A DNA stretch of 64,000 nucleotides from Pseudomaricurvus alcaniphilus (GCF_011440395.1 NZ_JAAOIX010000008.1:1-64000), one strand, 5' to 3'. Counted from the stretch's first letter, positions 18,701 through 27,587 are shown. Notes: a model not told the origin generated them from the sequence alone. Numbers and translations are program-made.

Positions 18701-18783
18701 GCCGGCTGGAGACCTGGATGGTAGCGCGGCTGGCCAGGCCGCACGCGGCGGCGCCAGCCACTGACGAGCAGTTGCCCGCCTGA
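15697..18783 (+). CDS. RND-family efflux permease (AcrB-like)
   Basis: A 1028-residue inner-membrane pump of the normal RND length, with an N-terminal helix (SVRNPTPTVLVFFFLTIAG), a large periplasmic porter domain, a second loop at about 550-850, and twelve membrane helices. Proton-relay residues are present: Asp400 and Asp401 in VGILVDDAVVEVEN and Lys913 in GIVTKNSILLVDF. It exports drugs or hydrophobic compounds using the proton gradient; the substrate cannot be predicted. No outer-membrane TolC-like gene is adjacent. A TetR-type gene follows after 33 bp. Confidence 0.95.
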   Translation: MSLATWSVRNPTPTVLVFFFLTIAGIWGFKHLHIQSFPDMDFPMVNVILTQPGAAPAQLETEVALKVEPSLASLNGVKYLNTSITDGSVSIAVEFEIGTALTEALLDVKDAIDRVRNELPADLEDPQISRVTVGPGDALAVYALSHPDMDEEALSWFVDDTVEQAVLGVAGVGSFERLGGVSREIQVTIDPVRATSLGVTATDISRALGRVHQDTSGGVAKIAGLEQGVRTLANVQRPADLRALPIALADGRSLRLDQVARVEDTIAERSLAARLDGRPAVGFKVQRSKGYDETQLATAVAAAMAKLQQQHPQLQIRLVKTSVHNTLDQYSGSMDMLLEGGLLAVLVIWWFLRDWRTTVIGAVALPLSILPTFAVMYWMDYSLNTITLLALAVVVGILVDDAVVEVENIARHMQQGKSVRTATIEAVNEIAVAVLGTTATLVAVFLPTAFMSGIPGMVFKQFGWTIVAAIIASLLVARMVTPVLALWILKPIDHDPPPGRVMNNYLRCVAWCIRHRRITVAAGLLFFLGSLALIPLMPTSFIPPEDNGLITVNMELPPGSNLQRSLAVAEEVRLALTDIEGIDAMFTAIGSASQNMSSGGTNAGQVRKGTISLVLAPRPQRISQQKIEKIVRARLNDIPGARLSLMSMHPGEKLQIILIGNDAEALKLSAQAIERDLRSLPFLSGIVSSASLDRAEVTVRPDPVRAAEQGISTEQIGETLRIAMSGDFEPALAKLNLENRQLDIRVKMPLQLRQDIEAIGQLRLHGRDGLVPLASIAELELESGPSQIERYNRQRQVTISADLGGYPIGAAVQARDALPSVQALPASVKLIEAGDAELAQEMIAGFSVALALGLLLIYAVLVLLFRDWFQPITILSAVPLSIGGAFCAVMLGGHSLGMPVMIGLIMLLGIVTKNSILLVDFALIAQREGLSLQDAITDACRKRARPIVMTTVAMLAGLTPLALGFGGGAALRQPMAMAVIGGLITSTALSLLVVPVVFLYTRRLETWMVARLARPHAAAPATDEQLPA

Positions 18784-18816
18784 CCCTAACCACAGCGAAT
18801 TGTCCGGTACCGATCG

Positions 18817-19389
18817 ATGAGCAATACTCAACCCGTGCGCCAACGCATTCTCGACGCCGCCCTGGAGCTGGCCCAAACCGTGGGTATCCAGGGTCTCAGC
18901 CAGGCGCGAGTGGCGGCCCGGGCCGGCCTGCGCCAGAGCCACCTGACCTACTACTTCCCGGTGCGCACCGACCTGATCAAGGCCACCCTGTCTGCAATTC
19001 ACGCCCAGATCATGGAAGAAGCCCACAGTTTGCCGAACAGCAATAGCGACCCCGAGCGACTGCGCGAAGCCGACCTGCGCCACTTTTTTACCAGCCAGGT
19101 GCGCAACTCGGCGCGCACCCGCCTGTTGTTGTCGGCCATGCACGCCTCCCAGCAGGAACCGGAATTGCGCCGCTGGTTTGCACAGTTTCATAAAGATCTT
19201 TTATCAACCCTGGGCGAGATCCTCGCCAGGGCCAGCATCAGCGCGGCGGAGGAAGAGCGAGAACTGTTTCATGTGTGCATGATCGGCGCCAGCTTGCAGG
19301 CCCTTCACATCGGCACTGAGGAGGCCAAGGACCGGGCATCGCGCATCGTCGGCAAGGGTTTTGACAAGCTGCTGGCGGCGGCGGATTAA
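18817..19389 (+). CDS. TetR/AcrR-family transcriptional regulator
   Basis: A 190-residue protein with the TetR DNA-binding domain at residues 8-55: QRILDAALELAQTVGIQGLSQARVAARAGL, then RQSHLTYYFPVRTDL, where TYYFP is the recognition-helix signature. The rest is an all-helical ligand-binding domain. It follows the RND pair on the same strand with a 33-bp gap, so it is probably the local repressor of the pump and part of its operon. The inducer is unknown. Confidence 0.92.
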   Translation: MSNTQPVRQRILDAALELAQTVGIQGLSQARVAARAGLRQSHLTYYFPVRTDLIKATLSAIHAQIMEEAHSLPNSNSDPERLREADLRHFFTSQVRNSARTRLLLSAMHASQQEPELRRWFAQFHKDLLSTLGEILARASISAAEEERELFHVCMIGASLQALHIGTEEAKDRASRIVGKGFDKLLAAAD

Positions 19390-19500
19390 TGCCGCCCTGC
19401 GCTGATAGCCTTCCACCGCGTAGCGTAATACTATGAATTGCCATCAGGGTATGCGCCAGCTAAAGTGCAACCCGTCAAACATACACAGGCATGAATTACT

Positions 19501-20832
19501 ATGGATTGGTTATTGGCACTACTGGCACTGATCAACCTCGTTGCCATGGCAGTGGTTTACTTGCCGCGGGACGCGGCTCACAGATCCATCCCCTGGGCGG
19601 TTTTCGGCATTTCCCTGATCGCCACGGAGCTGGCCTGGGTCTGGCTGCCGCTGCAGGCGCTGCTCGCCATGGTGCTGATTTCGGTTGGGGCACTGGATTC
19701 CGGCCTCGGCGCTCTGGCACTGCTGGTATTGCTGGCCACCTGGCCCGGGCTGGGCTGGAACATCTGGCTCAGCACGAAAGCCGAAGCGGCCATTGAAGAC
19801 GGGCTGGTGGAGGGCCTGGGGCCCAATTACCGCAGCCAGATTCCGCCCCAGGCGCAGGCCCGCCTGCGCCACGCTGTGCGTTTTTCCGACTGGTGCAAAC
19901 CCCTTTCTTTCGCCCGCCCCGGGGTGGAAGTGATCCGCCACATTCCCTACGGTCCCGCCGGCATTCGCCAGCAACTCGATATCTACCGCCCCGTCAACTT
20001 GCCTGCGGACGGCTGCCCGGTGCTATTGCAAATTCACGGTGGCGGCTGGGTCATGGGTGACAAGGGCGGGCAAGCCCTGCCACTGATGTACCACCTGGCC
20101 AGCAAGGGCTGGATCTGTGTAGCGGTGAACTACCGCCTGAGCCCCAGTGTCGGTTTCCCCACCCATCTCCACGACTGCAAATCGGCTCTCTGCTGGATCC
20201 GCAAGCACGGCCGCGAGTACGGCATGAACCCCGACTTTGTCGCCGTAACCGGCGGCTCCGCCGGCGGCCACCTGACTGCGCTGATGGGGCTCACCGCCAA
20301 TCTGCCCGAACTGCAACCGGACCACCCCAACATCGATACCAGCGTGCAGGCAGTGGTGCCCTTTTACGGGGTCTACGACTTCCTCACCCGCCACCAGCAA
20401 AGCAAGAACCCCAGCGGCTACCAGGAGTTCCTCACCGACCGGGTGCTGCACCAGAGCGCGACCAGCAACCCCGACCTGTGGCGCCTCGCCTCGCCCATCG
20501 ATCACATCAGCCCCGCGGCGCCGCCATTTATGATTCTGCACGGCACCCTCGACAGCCTGGTTTCGGTCAAGGAAGCGCGGGTCTTCCGCGAGCAGCTGCA
20601 AGCGGTATCCGGCAATCCGGTGGTTTACGCAGAATTGGAAGGTGCTGAACACGCCTGGGAGCTGTTTCACTCGCTGCGCACCGAGCATTCTATCGATGGG
20701 GTGCACCGCTTCCTGGAATGGGTACTGGCCGGCCGCGCCGCCAAGCCACAGACCACGACTGAAACCGGCAACCGAGGTACCTCCACCGGCAGGGCCCCCT
20801 CCCCAACGCTGCCCTCACAACGACTATCCTGA
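19501..20832 (+). CDS. Membrane-anchored alpha/beta hydrolase (HSL-type esterase)
   Basis: A 443-residue protein. The first 90 residues contain three hydrophobic helices, so the enzyme is membrane-bound. The hydrolase domain has the hormone-sensitive-lipase oxyanion motif HGGGW (about residue 179), the nucleophile elbow GGSAGG (Ser about 252), an Asp in HGTLDSLV (about 350) and a His in EGAEHAW (about 383). An ester or carboxylester substrate is expected. A Pro/Thr-rich tail of about 30 residues follows. The next gene starts 11 bp downstream. Confidence 0.88.
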   Translation: MDWLLALLALINLVAMAVVYLPRDAAHRSIPWAVFGISLIATELAWVWLPLQALLAMVLISVGALDSGLGALALLVLLATWPGLGWNIWLSTKAEAAIEDGLVEGLGPNYRSQIPPQAQARLRHAVRFSDWCKPLSFARPGVEVIRHIPYGPAGIRQQLDIYRPVNLPADGCPVLLQIHGGGWVMGDKGGQALPLMYHLASKGWICVAVNYRLSPSVGFPTHLHDCKSALCWIRKHGREYGMNPDFVAVTGGSAGGHLTALMGLTANLPELQPDHPNIDTSVQAVVPFYGVYDFLTRHQQSKNPSGYQEFLTDRVLHQSATSNPDLWRLASPIDHISPAAPPFMILHGTLDSLVSVKEARVFREQLQAVSGNPVVYAELEGAEHAWELFHSLRTEHSIDGVHRFLEWVLAGRAAKPQTTTETGNRGTSTGRAPSPTLPSQRLS

Positions 20833-20843
20833 GCACCGCCACT

Positions 20844-21938
20844 ATGCCGACCAACGACGCCAGTACCGATATCGCGCTGCTCACTGCCTATGTGCTGCTG
20901 GCGCTGGGGTTCTCCTTTCTGTGCTCCATCGCCGAAGCGGTGCTGCTGAGCATCACGCCGTCTTATATCGAAGGGCAAAAAGCCAAGCGCCCGAATTACG
21001 CAGCGTTATTGCAGCAGCTAAAAATGGACAATGTCGACCGTTCGCTGGCGGCGATCCTGACCCTCAACACCATCGCTCACACCGCTGGTGCGGTGGCCGC
21101 TGGCGCCAAGGCCAGCGAGGTGTTTGGCAGTGCCTGGTTTGGCCTGTTTTCCGCCGTGATGACCCTGATGATCCTGTTTTTTTCCGAGATTATCCCAAAA
21201 ACCATAGGCGCAATTTACTGGAAAAAACTGGCCAAACCCACCGCGTTTTTCGTGCGCGCGCTGGTGACCTTGCTGCTGCCGCTGGTGTGGGCTTCGGAAC
21301 GGCTGACCAAATTTATCTCCCACGGCCAAAACGGTCACTTTATCAGTCGCCACGAGCTGATGGCCATGACTCGGGTGGGTGAAGAGAGCGGGCACATTAA
21401 AGACAACGAGTCGCGGGTCATTCACAACCTCTTGCAGCTGAACACTCTTACTGCCCAGGATATTATGACGCCGCGCACGGTCATCTCGGCCCTGCCGGAG
21501 GACACGACCGTTCTGGAGGCGGTGCGTTACCTGGTCAAAAAACCCTTCTCCCGTCTGCCCCTCTACTGCGGGGATACTGACAACATCAGCGGCTTTGTGT
21601 TGCGCGACGACATCCTGCTCCAGCACATCCTCAACAACGAAACCCTGCCGCTGGTGTCACTCAAGCGCGACTTGATGGCGGTCCCCGCCAAAGCGCGCCT
21701 GTCACTGCTGCTGGAGCGCCTGCTGCAGGAGCAGCGTCATATCGCACTGGTGGTGGACGAGTTTGGCGGCACCAAGGGCCTGGTCACCCTGGAAGACCTG
21801 CTGGAAACCCTGATGGGCGTGGAAATTATCGATGAGCGCGACAAGATCGAGGACATGCAAGTGCTGGCGCGCAAGCTGTGGAAAAAGCGCGCCAGAAAAC
21901 TGGGTATCGACACCACGGATACCGATGAGCTGGAGTAG
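20844..21938 (+). CDS. CNNM (DUF21)/CBS-domain transporter-like protein
   Basis: A 364-residue protein. The N-terminal CNNM/DUF21 membrane domain (residues about 10-170) contains SIAEAVLLSITPSYIE, LTLNTIAHTAGAVAAG and FSEIIPKTIGAIYWKKL. A CBS pair follows (about 195-330), with MTPRTVISALPED and VVDEFGGTKGLVTLEDLLETLMG. The family includes Mg2+/Co2+ transport or resistance proteins (CorC/CNNM). The C-terminal CorC_HlyC domain seems to be missing. It is probably cotranscribed with the esterase. Confidence 0.9.
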   Translation: MPTNDASTDIALLTAYVLLALGFSFLCSIAEAVLLSITPSYIEGQKAKRPNYAALLQQLKMDNVDRSLAAILTLNTIAHTAGAVAAGAKASEVFGSAWFGLFSAVMTLMILFFSEIIPKTIGAIYWKKLAKPTAFFVRALVTLLLPLVWASERLTKFISHGQNGHFISRHELMAMTRVGEESGHIKDNESRVIHNLLQLNTLTAQDIMTPRTVISALPEDTTVLEAVRYLVKKPFSRLPLYCGDTDNISGFVLRDDILLQHILNNETLPLVSLKRDLMAVPAKARLSLLLERLLQEQRHIALVVDEFGGTKGLVTLEDLLETLMGVEIIDERDKIEDMQVLARKLWKKRARKLGIDTTDTDELE

Positions 21939-22081
21939 GCTTGTCCTTAGCCGCTGTCCAGTCGGGCCGGTGACAAAGCGATAGGATTAAAGTGTTAAGA
22001 ATAATCAGGCGCCCCTGGCAGCGACTGACGACCGCCACGCAATCCGCTACTGTATAGCCTTTGTCTGCAAGGCGACCCCCC

Positions 22082-23080
22082 ATGATCAACTACTCCCTGC
22101 TCGACCTCTGCCCGGTAGTCGAAGGCAGCAATCCGGCCGAAACTTTCCAGCGCTCCCTGGACCTCGCCCAACACGCCGAGCGCTGGGGCTACAACCGCTA
22201 CTGGTTGGCCGAACACCACAACATGCCCGGCATTGCCAGCGCCGCCACTGCGGTGGTGATCGGCCATATCGCCGCTGGCACCTCGCGCATTCGGGTCGGC
22301 GCCGGCGGCATCATGCTACCCAACCACTCGCCGCTGATTATCGCTGAACAGTTCGGTACCCTGGAGGCGCTGTTTCCCGGCCGTATCGACCTGGGGCTGG
22401 GGCGGGCACCGGGAACCGACCAGGCCACCGCCAGGGCGCTGCGGCGCGATCTGCAGAGCAATGCCGAGCGCTTTCCCCAGGATGTGATGGATTTACAGGC
22501 CCTGCTCGGCGACCCGCAACCCGGCCAGGGCTTGCTGGCCACGCCGGGCAGCGGCTCCAAAGTACCACTGTGGATACTCGGTTCCAGCACCTTCGGCGCG
22601 CAACTGGCCGCTGCCCTGGGTCTGCCCTACGCCTTTGCCTCGCACTTTGCTCCGGGTGATTTGCAAGTGGCCCTGAAGACCTACCGCCACTACTTCCAAC
22701 CATCGCAATACCTGGACAAACCCTATGTCACCCTGGGCTTTAATGTGATTGCCGCCGACAGTGATGAGGAGGCCGAACTGCTCAGCAGCTCCATGCAGAA
22801 ATCCTTTGTCAGCCTGCGCCAGGGCAAGCCTCTGCGCCTGCAGCCACCGCAAGCGAATTATCTGCCAACGCTTGGCCCAGCCGAGCGCCACACCTTGCAA
22901 CAAGTCCTGAGCTGTTCCGCCATCGGTTCAGCCGCCACCGTGGAAACCGGAATCCGCGCCTTCCTGGAGCAAACCGGCGCCGACGAACTGATGCTCAACG
23001 GCAATATTTTCGACCACCGGGCGCGCTTGCGCTCGTTTGAGATCGCCGCCGATGTGATGCAGAAAATCAACGGTCGTTAA
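22082..23080 (+). CDS. LLM-class (luciferase-like) flavin-dependent oxidoreductase
   Basis: A 332-residue TIM-barrel protein: [49 protein letters not shown], and [32 protein letters not shown] match the MsnO8/YhbW-type single-domain luciferase-like monooxygenases, which use reduced FMN. The substrate is unknown. The frame is open seven codons upstream to 22061, but the conserved start is ATG 22082. It ends in a Met-Gln-Lys helix normal for the group. Confidence 0.92.
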   Translation: MINYSLLDLCPVVEGSNPAETFQRSLDLAQHAERWGYNRYWLAEHHNMPGIASAATAVVIGHIAAGTSRIRVGAGGIMLPNHSPLIIAEQFGTLEALFPGRIDLGLGRAPGTDQATARALRRDLQSNAERFPQDVMDLQALLGDPQPGQGLLATPGSGSKVPLWILGSSTFGAQLAAALGLPYAFASHFAPGDLQVALKTYRHYFQPSQYLDKPYVTLGFNVIAADSDEEAELLSSSMQKSFVSLRQGKPLRLQPPQANYLPTLGPAERHTLQQVLSCSAIGSAATVETGIRAFLEQTGADELMLNGNIFDHRARLRSFEIAADVMQKINGR

Positions 23081-23250
23081 CTATGACCACTAGCCATGGC
23101 CACTGACAACGATCACTAACAACTGTCACTAACCTGGCCGCAGCAATATTGTCACAGCCGGCTGCCCCTTGCGACTGTACCGCGATAGGGGTTTAATCGA
23201 AATTCAGCCCGCCCACTAAAGGCGGTAATAAAGAGCAAGGAGACATGGTG

Positions 23251-23511
23251 ATGAGTAAAGCGGTTAGAGCCTCTGACACACCTTATGCGGTCGACACTGT
23301 GGCCGGCAAAAGCTATTTCTGGTGCGCTTGCGGGCGCAGCAAGCGGCAGCCTTTTTGCGATGGCTCCCATAAGGATACCGGCTTCACACCAGTCAAGTAT
23401 GAGGCGACGGAATCGAAAAAAATCTTCTTTTGCGGCTGCAAGAGCTGCGCTACTCCCCCGCTCTGCGATGGCAGTCACAAGCGGGGTGCCCAAATCAGCG
23501 CAGGAGATTGA
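23251..23511 (+). CDS. Two-motif CDGSH iron-sulfur protein
   Basis: An 86-residue protein with two CDGSH [2Fe-2S] motifs. The first is CACGRSKRQPFCDGSH; the second, CGCKSCATPPLCDGSH, has Cys where the first has Ser. Each binds a cluster through three Cys and one His. The layout matches the CISD3/MiNT-like bacterial group, with electron-transfer or redox-sensing roles. The start is chosen as ATG 23251 because AAGGAG at 23237-23242 is 8 bases away; it is only 2 bases from ATG 23245. The deaminase gene starts 2 bp after the stop. Confidence 0.88.
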   Translation: MSKAVRASDTPYAVDTVAGKSYFWCACGRSKRQPFCDGSHKDTGFTPVKYEATESKKIFFCGCKSCATPPLCDGSHKRGAQISAGD

Positions 23512-23513
23512 CC

Positions 23514-24206
23514 TTGTTTCAACAACCCGACAGCGTTCGCTTTCAGTTGCCACCCTGGCTCAACACGCTGGCGCGCAGCTATGAGCCGTCCACCGATATT
23601 GAACAGCGCATGGCGCTGGTCATCGCCGCCTCCCGCCGCAGTGTCGAAATGCAAACCGGCGGCCCTTTTGGCGCCGGCATCTTCGACAGCGACAGCGGTG
23701 AACTGATCGCCCTCGGCGCCAACCTGGTCACCAGCGAAGGCCTGTCCATGCTGCACGCCGAAATGGTGGCCATCAGCCTGGCGCAGAGAAAATTTGGCAG
23801 TTACTACTTATCAGGGCAAGAGTTATCAGGGCAAGAGTTATCGAGGCAAGAGTTATCAGGGCAAGAGTTGTCCGGACAGGGATTAGAGGGGCAGGAATCC
23901 TCGCAACAGAAGTTGCCGAGGCTGGAACTGGTCACCTCCACCGAGCCCTGCACCATGTGCCTGGGGGGCATCCTCTGGTCCGGACTGCGGCGGGTAATCG
24001 CTGCTGCGGCCGACGGCGACGCGCGCAAGATAGGTTTTGACGAGGGCCCCAAGCCCGACGACTGGATTCGCTCACTGAACGAGCGCGGAATTGAAGTCAT
24101 CGCCGGTATCGGCCGCGAGCAGGCCCGCGCCGTGCTCGAGCTCTACGAGCAAACCCAGGGCCATATTTATATCGGTCGCAAACTCAACGGGCCCGGCCCA
24201 GGCTAA
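23514..24206 (+). CDS. Nucleoside/guanine deaminase-type enzyme with a pentapeptide-repeat insertion
   Basis: A 230-residue cytidine-deaminase-fold protein with zinc ligands His81 in HAE (Glu83 is the proton shuttle) and Cys146/Cys149 in PCTMC, the form found in guanine deaminases and TadA-like enzymes. TTG 23514 is taken as the start: AGGAG at 23502-23506 is 7 bases upstream and the CDGSH stop is 2 bp before, so the two genes are coupled. Residues 99-138, between the HAE helix and the PCxxC helix, are eight degenerate five-residue repeats (LSGQE type) encoded by a 15-bp array. Related enzymes have only a short loop there. Confidence 0.85.
   Translation: MFQQPDSVRFQLPPWLNTLARSYEPSTDIEQRMALVIAASRRSVEMQTGGPFGAGIFDSDSGELIALGANLVTSEGLSMLHAEMVAISLAQRKFGSYYLSGQELSGQELSRQELSGQELSGQGLEGQESSQQKLPRLELVTSTEPCTMCLGGILWSGLRRVIAAAADGDARKIGFDEGPKPDDWIRSLNERGIEVIAGIGREQARAVLELYEQTQGHIYIGRKLNGPGPG
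23808..23927 (+). repeat. 15-bp tandem array inside the deaminase gene, eight units
   Basis: Eight in-frame units of 15 bp. Units 1, 2 and 4 are identical (TTATCAGGGCAAGAG), unit 3 differs by two bases, and units 5-8 are progressively diverged. They encode LSGQE, LSGQE, LSRQE, LSGQE, LSGQG, LEGQE, SSQQK and LPRLE. The gradient of divergence looks like an ageing slippage array. Confidence 0.93.
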
Positions 24207-24218
24207 GCGCCCCCCGCA

Positions 24219-24830
24219 TTAAAGTTGCTGTGGGGGGTCAAAGGTGACCAAGCCCTGCTCATCAAAATAGGGAGTGCCGAGCAGGTACAGCTCCATTTCA
24301 TGGGCCGCGGTGGACTCGGTAAAGGTCAGGTACACGCGGCCGGTCAAATAGGGGCTCAACGCCCCCAGCAGTTGCCGCGCAATCTCCCGGTCCGCCTCGG
24401 CACAGCGCAAAATGACCGCGCCCTCCAGCTCTCCGGCCAGCGCCGGTGGCTCGGCTGAATCCAGCCAGCGGCCGAGATTATTTTGCCCCAGTACCTCCGC
24501 CAGTTGCCGGGCGACCCGGGTGCGGCTGGGTAACCCCGGCTGCGCCCACACCCTGAGCTCGGGCCGCAACTGCTTGTATTTCGCCTGCAGCACCCCCAGC
24601 GACTGCAACACCTGCTCCCGCTTGATAGACGACACCGCCACAAAGCCCGGTTGCCACGGCCCCCGCGGGTCGCTGTGCAGCAGCAGGTGTTCACCCTGGG
24701 CCGAGCTGCTCAGCACCTCCGGCAAATTGGGGTCGTCGCCACTGCAACCGAGCAAGCCGGTGCCCAGCAACAGCCACAGGCTTATCCAGCGCACGGTTCT
24801 ACCACCGTAATAACGCGTGTTCTGCCACAT
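24219..24830 (-). CDS. Unknown lipoprotein
   Basis: A 203-residue protein with a lipoprotein signal (lipobox LLGC, Cys29). The mature part (LPEVLSSSAQGEHLLLHSDPRGPW, then a helical middle and LTGRVYLTFTESTAAHEMELYLLGTPYFDEQGL) is not recognised. ATG 24830 is used because GGGAGG lies 4 bases upstream and the signal peptide begins there; the frame is open to 24896. It starts 28 bp downstream of the fadE stop on the same strand and converges with the deaminase gene 12 bp away. Confidence 0.7.
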   Translation of the reverse strand: MWQNTRYYGGRTVRWISLWLLLGTGLLGCSGDDPNLPEVLSSSAQGEHLLLHSDPRGPWQPGFVAVSSIKREQVLQSLGVLQAKYKQLRPELRVWAQPGLPSRTRVARQLAEVLGQNNLGRWLDSAEPPALAGELEGAVILRCAEADREIARQLLGALSPYLTGRVYLTFTESTAAHEMELYLLGTPYFDEQGLVTFDPPQQL

Positions 24831-24858
24831 ACAACCTCCCGAATCGCGAATCAAATAT

Positions 24859-27273
24859 TCAACCGGCCGCTGCACCGGGCGCCGGGGCAAAATCATCCAC
24901 GTTGATGACGTCGCGGATCAGTTCCATCACCTCCCGGATGCGCTCGACCTGGGCGCTATCAATCAGGCCCTGCTCCAGCGCCTGGGCGCTCAACTCCTCG
25001 TAGTTATTGATGCTCAATACCGTGTGCAGCTGTTTGTTGATCAGCTTTTCCGTGCTCGCAATTTCCTGGATGCCGGCAAACGCCGCCGCCAGTTTGGCGG
25101 TCACCTCCTCACCCCGGGGCTGGTACAGGCCCTGCTTGATGCGCTCCCGCGCCGGGTTATCGCTGAGCAGGATGCGGGCAGTGTACTTGCCGAGCCGATC
25201 GGAGGGCACTCTATAGGGGCGCCCCAGCGGGAACACCAGCCAGCGGATAACGGCCCCCAGCAGCGGCGACGGCAAATTGCGCAGCGCGTTCACCAGCGAC
25301 GTCTGGATTTGATAGAGACTGTCGCGCATGGCCCAGTGCACCAGCGGCCGGTCTTCCTTCGGGCAGCCACTGTCCTCGAACTGCTTCAGCACCGCCGATG
25401 CCAGGTACAGGTGAATAAACACATCAGCCATACGCCCGGAGATTTTCTCGCGGAATTTAAAGGCGCCGCCCATGCTCAACAGGATGGTATCGGCCACCAG
25501 CGCAAAGGCACTGCTCATGCGGGTAATCTGGCGGTAGTAGTGGGCAGTTTTGCCCTGTACCGGAGCGCGAATAAAACGCGCGCCGGTGACGCCATAGACC
25601 AGGGTGCGCGCCAGATTGCGCAGCACAAAGCCGATGTGGCTGAACAGCGCCTGGTCAAATTTGGCCAGCGCCTGGTCGGAGTTTTGCTCCCCGGCCAGCT
25701 GCATCTCACGCTGCAGGTAGGGGTGATTGCGAATGGCACCCTGGCCAAAAATAATCAGGCTGCGGGTGAGAATATTGGCGCCTTCCACGGTGATGGCGAT
25801 GGGCAGCGCCTGGTAAATGGCGGCCATATAGTTGCCCGGGCCGGTGATGATGCCCTTGCCGGCGTGGATATCCATGGCGTCGTTGACACAGCGCCGGTTG
25901 GCCTCCGTGGCGTGATACTTGAGCATGGCCGACAGCACCCCGGGCTTCTCGCCGAGCTCCAGTGCGCTCAAGGTCAGCAAGCGGGCGGCGTCGAGGCGAT
26001 AGGCTTCACCGGCCATGCGCGCCAGCGGCTCCTCGATGCCCTCGAAGTAGCCGATGGGCATGCCGAACTGCTTGCGAATACGGGCGTACTCGCCGCTGTA
26101 AATGGCACTTAGCTTGACCCCGGCGGTGCCCAGCGCCGGCAGGGAAATGGCGCGCCCGGCCGCCAGGCTGTGCATCAACATCCGCCAGCCCTGGCCGATG
26201 CGCGCCTGCCCGCCAATCACGTAACTCATGGGGATAAAAACATTGTCTCCCCGGGTGGGGCCGTTCATAAACACCGAGCCCACCGGGAAGTGGCGATTGC
26301 CGGTCCAGACCCCGGCGGTGTCGGTGGGAATCAGCGCGCAGGTAATGCCCAGCTCCTGCTCTTCCCCCAGCAGGCCATCCGGGTCATAGGTTTGAAAGGC
26401 CAGCCCTAGCACCGTGGCCACCGGCGCCAGGGTGATATAGCGCTTGTTCCAGCTGACCCGCAGCCCCAGTACCTCCTCCCCCTGCCAGTCGCCCTTGCAG
26501 ACGACGCCCCGGTCCGGCATGGAGGCTGCATCGGAGCCTGCGGTGGGCCCGGTGAGGGCAAAACAGGGGATGTCCTCGCCGCTGGCCAGCCGCGGCAGGT
26601 AATACTGCTGCTGCTCTTCGGTGCCGAAGTCGCGCAGCAACTCGCCCGGGCCGAGGGAGTTGGGCACCATGACCGTGACCGCGGCCGTGAGATCACGGCT
26701 GGCGATTTTGGTGACGATGGCAGAGTTGCCGTAGGGGCTGAACTCCAGTCCGCCGTATTTCTTTTCGATGATCAGGCTGAAAAAGCCATTGTCGCGCAGG
26801 AACTGCCAAACCGGCGCCGGCAGATCCTGCTGCTTCTCAATTTTCCAGCTGTCGAGCATGGCGCAGAGTTCTTCCAGCGGGCCGTCGATAAAGGCCTGCT
26901 CCGCCTCGCGCAGGGTCGGCGCGGGAGTGTGCAGCAACTTGTCCCAGTCGGGGCTGCCGGAAAACAGCTCCGCATCCCACCAAACCGTACCGGCTTCCAG
27001 CGCCTCGCGCTCAGTGTCCGACAGGCGCGGGGCAATCTTGCGAAACCAGGCGAACACCGGGCCACTAACCAGCGCAACGCGCAGTGAGTTGCGAGAGAGC
27101 AAGTAGCAGGTAATAGCAGCCACGGCGGTCAGTAACAGCAACCAGCCAGACACTCCACCCAGTACGACAAAGGCCAATAACAGGGTTGCCAGGCCGATGG
27201 CGGCACTGATCAAACGCACCTGGTAAAACCCCAGGGCCAGCAAAACCGCCAGTAAAACGCAAAACGCGAACAT
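24859..27273 (-). CDS. fadE: Acyl-CoA dehydrogenase FadE
   Basis: An 804-residue protein of the FadE length (E. coli FadE 814), larger than ordinary acyl-CoA dehydrogenases. It has two N-terminal membrane helices (residues 1-60), then the dehydrogenase domain: FFSLIIEKKYGGLEFSP, FALTGPTAGSDAASMPD (FAD/substrate contact), GQARIGQGWRMLMHSLAAGRAISLP, and VEGANILTRSLIIFGQGAIR, which spans the usual catalytic-glutamate loop. A helical C-terminal DUF1974 domain follows. It catalyses the first step of beta-oxidation, alpha,beta-dehydrogenation of acyl-CoA, at the inner membrane. Confidence 0.95.
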   Translation of the reverse strand: MFAFCVLLAVLLALGFYQVRLISAAIGLATLLLAFVVLGGVSGWLLLLTAVAAITCYLLSRNSLRVALVSGPVFAWFRKIAPRLSDTEREALEAGTVWWDAELFSGSPDWDKLLHTPAPTLREAEQAFIDGPLEELCAMLDSWKIEKQQDLPAPVWQFLRDNGFFSLIIEKKYGGLEFSPYGNSAIVTKIASRDLTAAVTVMVPNSLGPGELLRDFGTEEQQQYYLPRLASGEDIPCFALTGPTAGSDAASMPDRGVVCKGDWQGEEVLGLRVSWNKRYITLAPVATVLGLAFQTYDPDGLLGEEQELGITCALIPTDTAGVWTGNRHFPVGSVFMNGPTRGDNVFIPMSYVIGGQARIGQGWRMLMHSLAAGRAISLPALGTAGVKLSAIYSGEYARIRKQFGMPIGYFEGIEEPLARMAGEAYRLDAARLLTLSALELGEKPGVLSAMLKYHATEANRRCVNDAMDIHAGKGIITGPGNYMAAIYQALPIAITVEGANILTRSLIIFGQGAIRNHPYLQREMQLAGEQNSDQALAKFDQALFSHIGFVLRNLARTLVYGVTGARFIRAPVQGKTAHYYRQITRMSSAFALVADTILLSMGGAFKFREKISGRMADVFIHLYLASAVLKQFEDSGCPKEDRPLVHWAMRDSLYQIQTSLVNALRNLPSPLLGAVIRWLVFPLGRPYRVPSDRLGKYTARILLSDNPARERIKQGLYQPRGEEVTAKLAAAFAGIQEIASTEKLINKQLHTVLSINNYEELSAQALEQGLIDSAQVERIREVMELIRDVINVDDFAPAPGAAAG

Positions 27274-27587
27274 AAGTTCAATCTCCGGGTAACAGTGATT
27301 GTTGGTTCAGCCGCCGTCACCCAAAGCAGGTGCCTTAGTGGCGCCGGTAGCTGTTATTTTGACCCTGAAGCTGCTTTCCCCTGCATAGTATCACTGCCGC
27401 ACAGTTTGCATAACCATTGTGCAGCGCAGCTGTTGAGCAAATGGGCGACAGCATCTCCAACTAACAAGCATACGGGGAAGTGGCGACAGTGGTTTGCACT
27501 GGGTCAATAAACGTAGTATCAAGTACGCCAATTCAGCCAACCGCGCGGCAACCGTCGCGGCGCGCCCCTGTAAGGTGACCCCCAGAC
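27274..27587. other. Divergent intergenic region between fadE and the NYN gene
   Basis: 314 bp between two divergent starts, so both promoters must lie here. I could not pick out a convincing -35/-10 pair or a palindromic operator. The right end is GC-rich and includes GTAAGGTGA before the NYN gene. Confidence 0.5.

Noticed and set aside
23081-23140. A 13-14-bp array after the LLM oxidoreductase gene
   Set aside because: CACTAAC/CACTGAC units are present but irregular; it may be a decayed array, not listed as a feature.
23808-23882. LSGQE resembling the ABC transporter signature LSGGQ
   Set aside because: It comes from the 15-bp repeats inside a deaminase; no Walker motifs are present.
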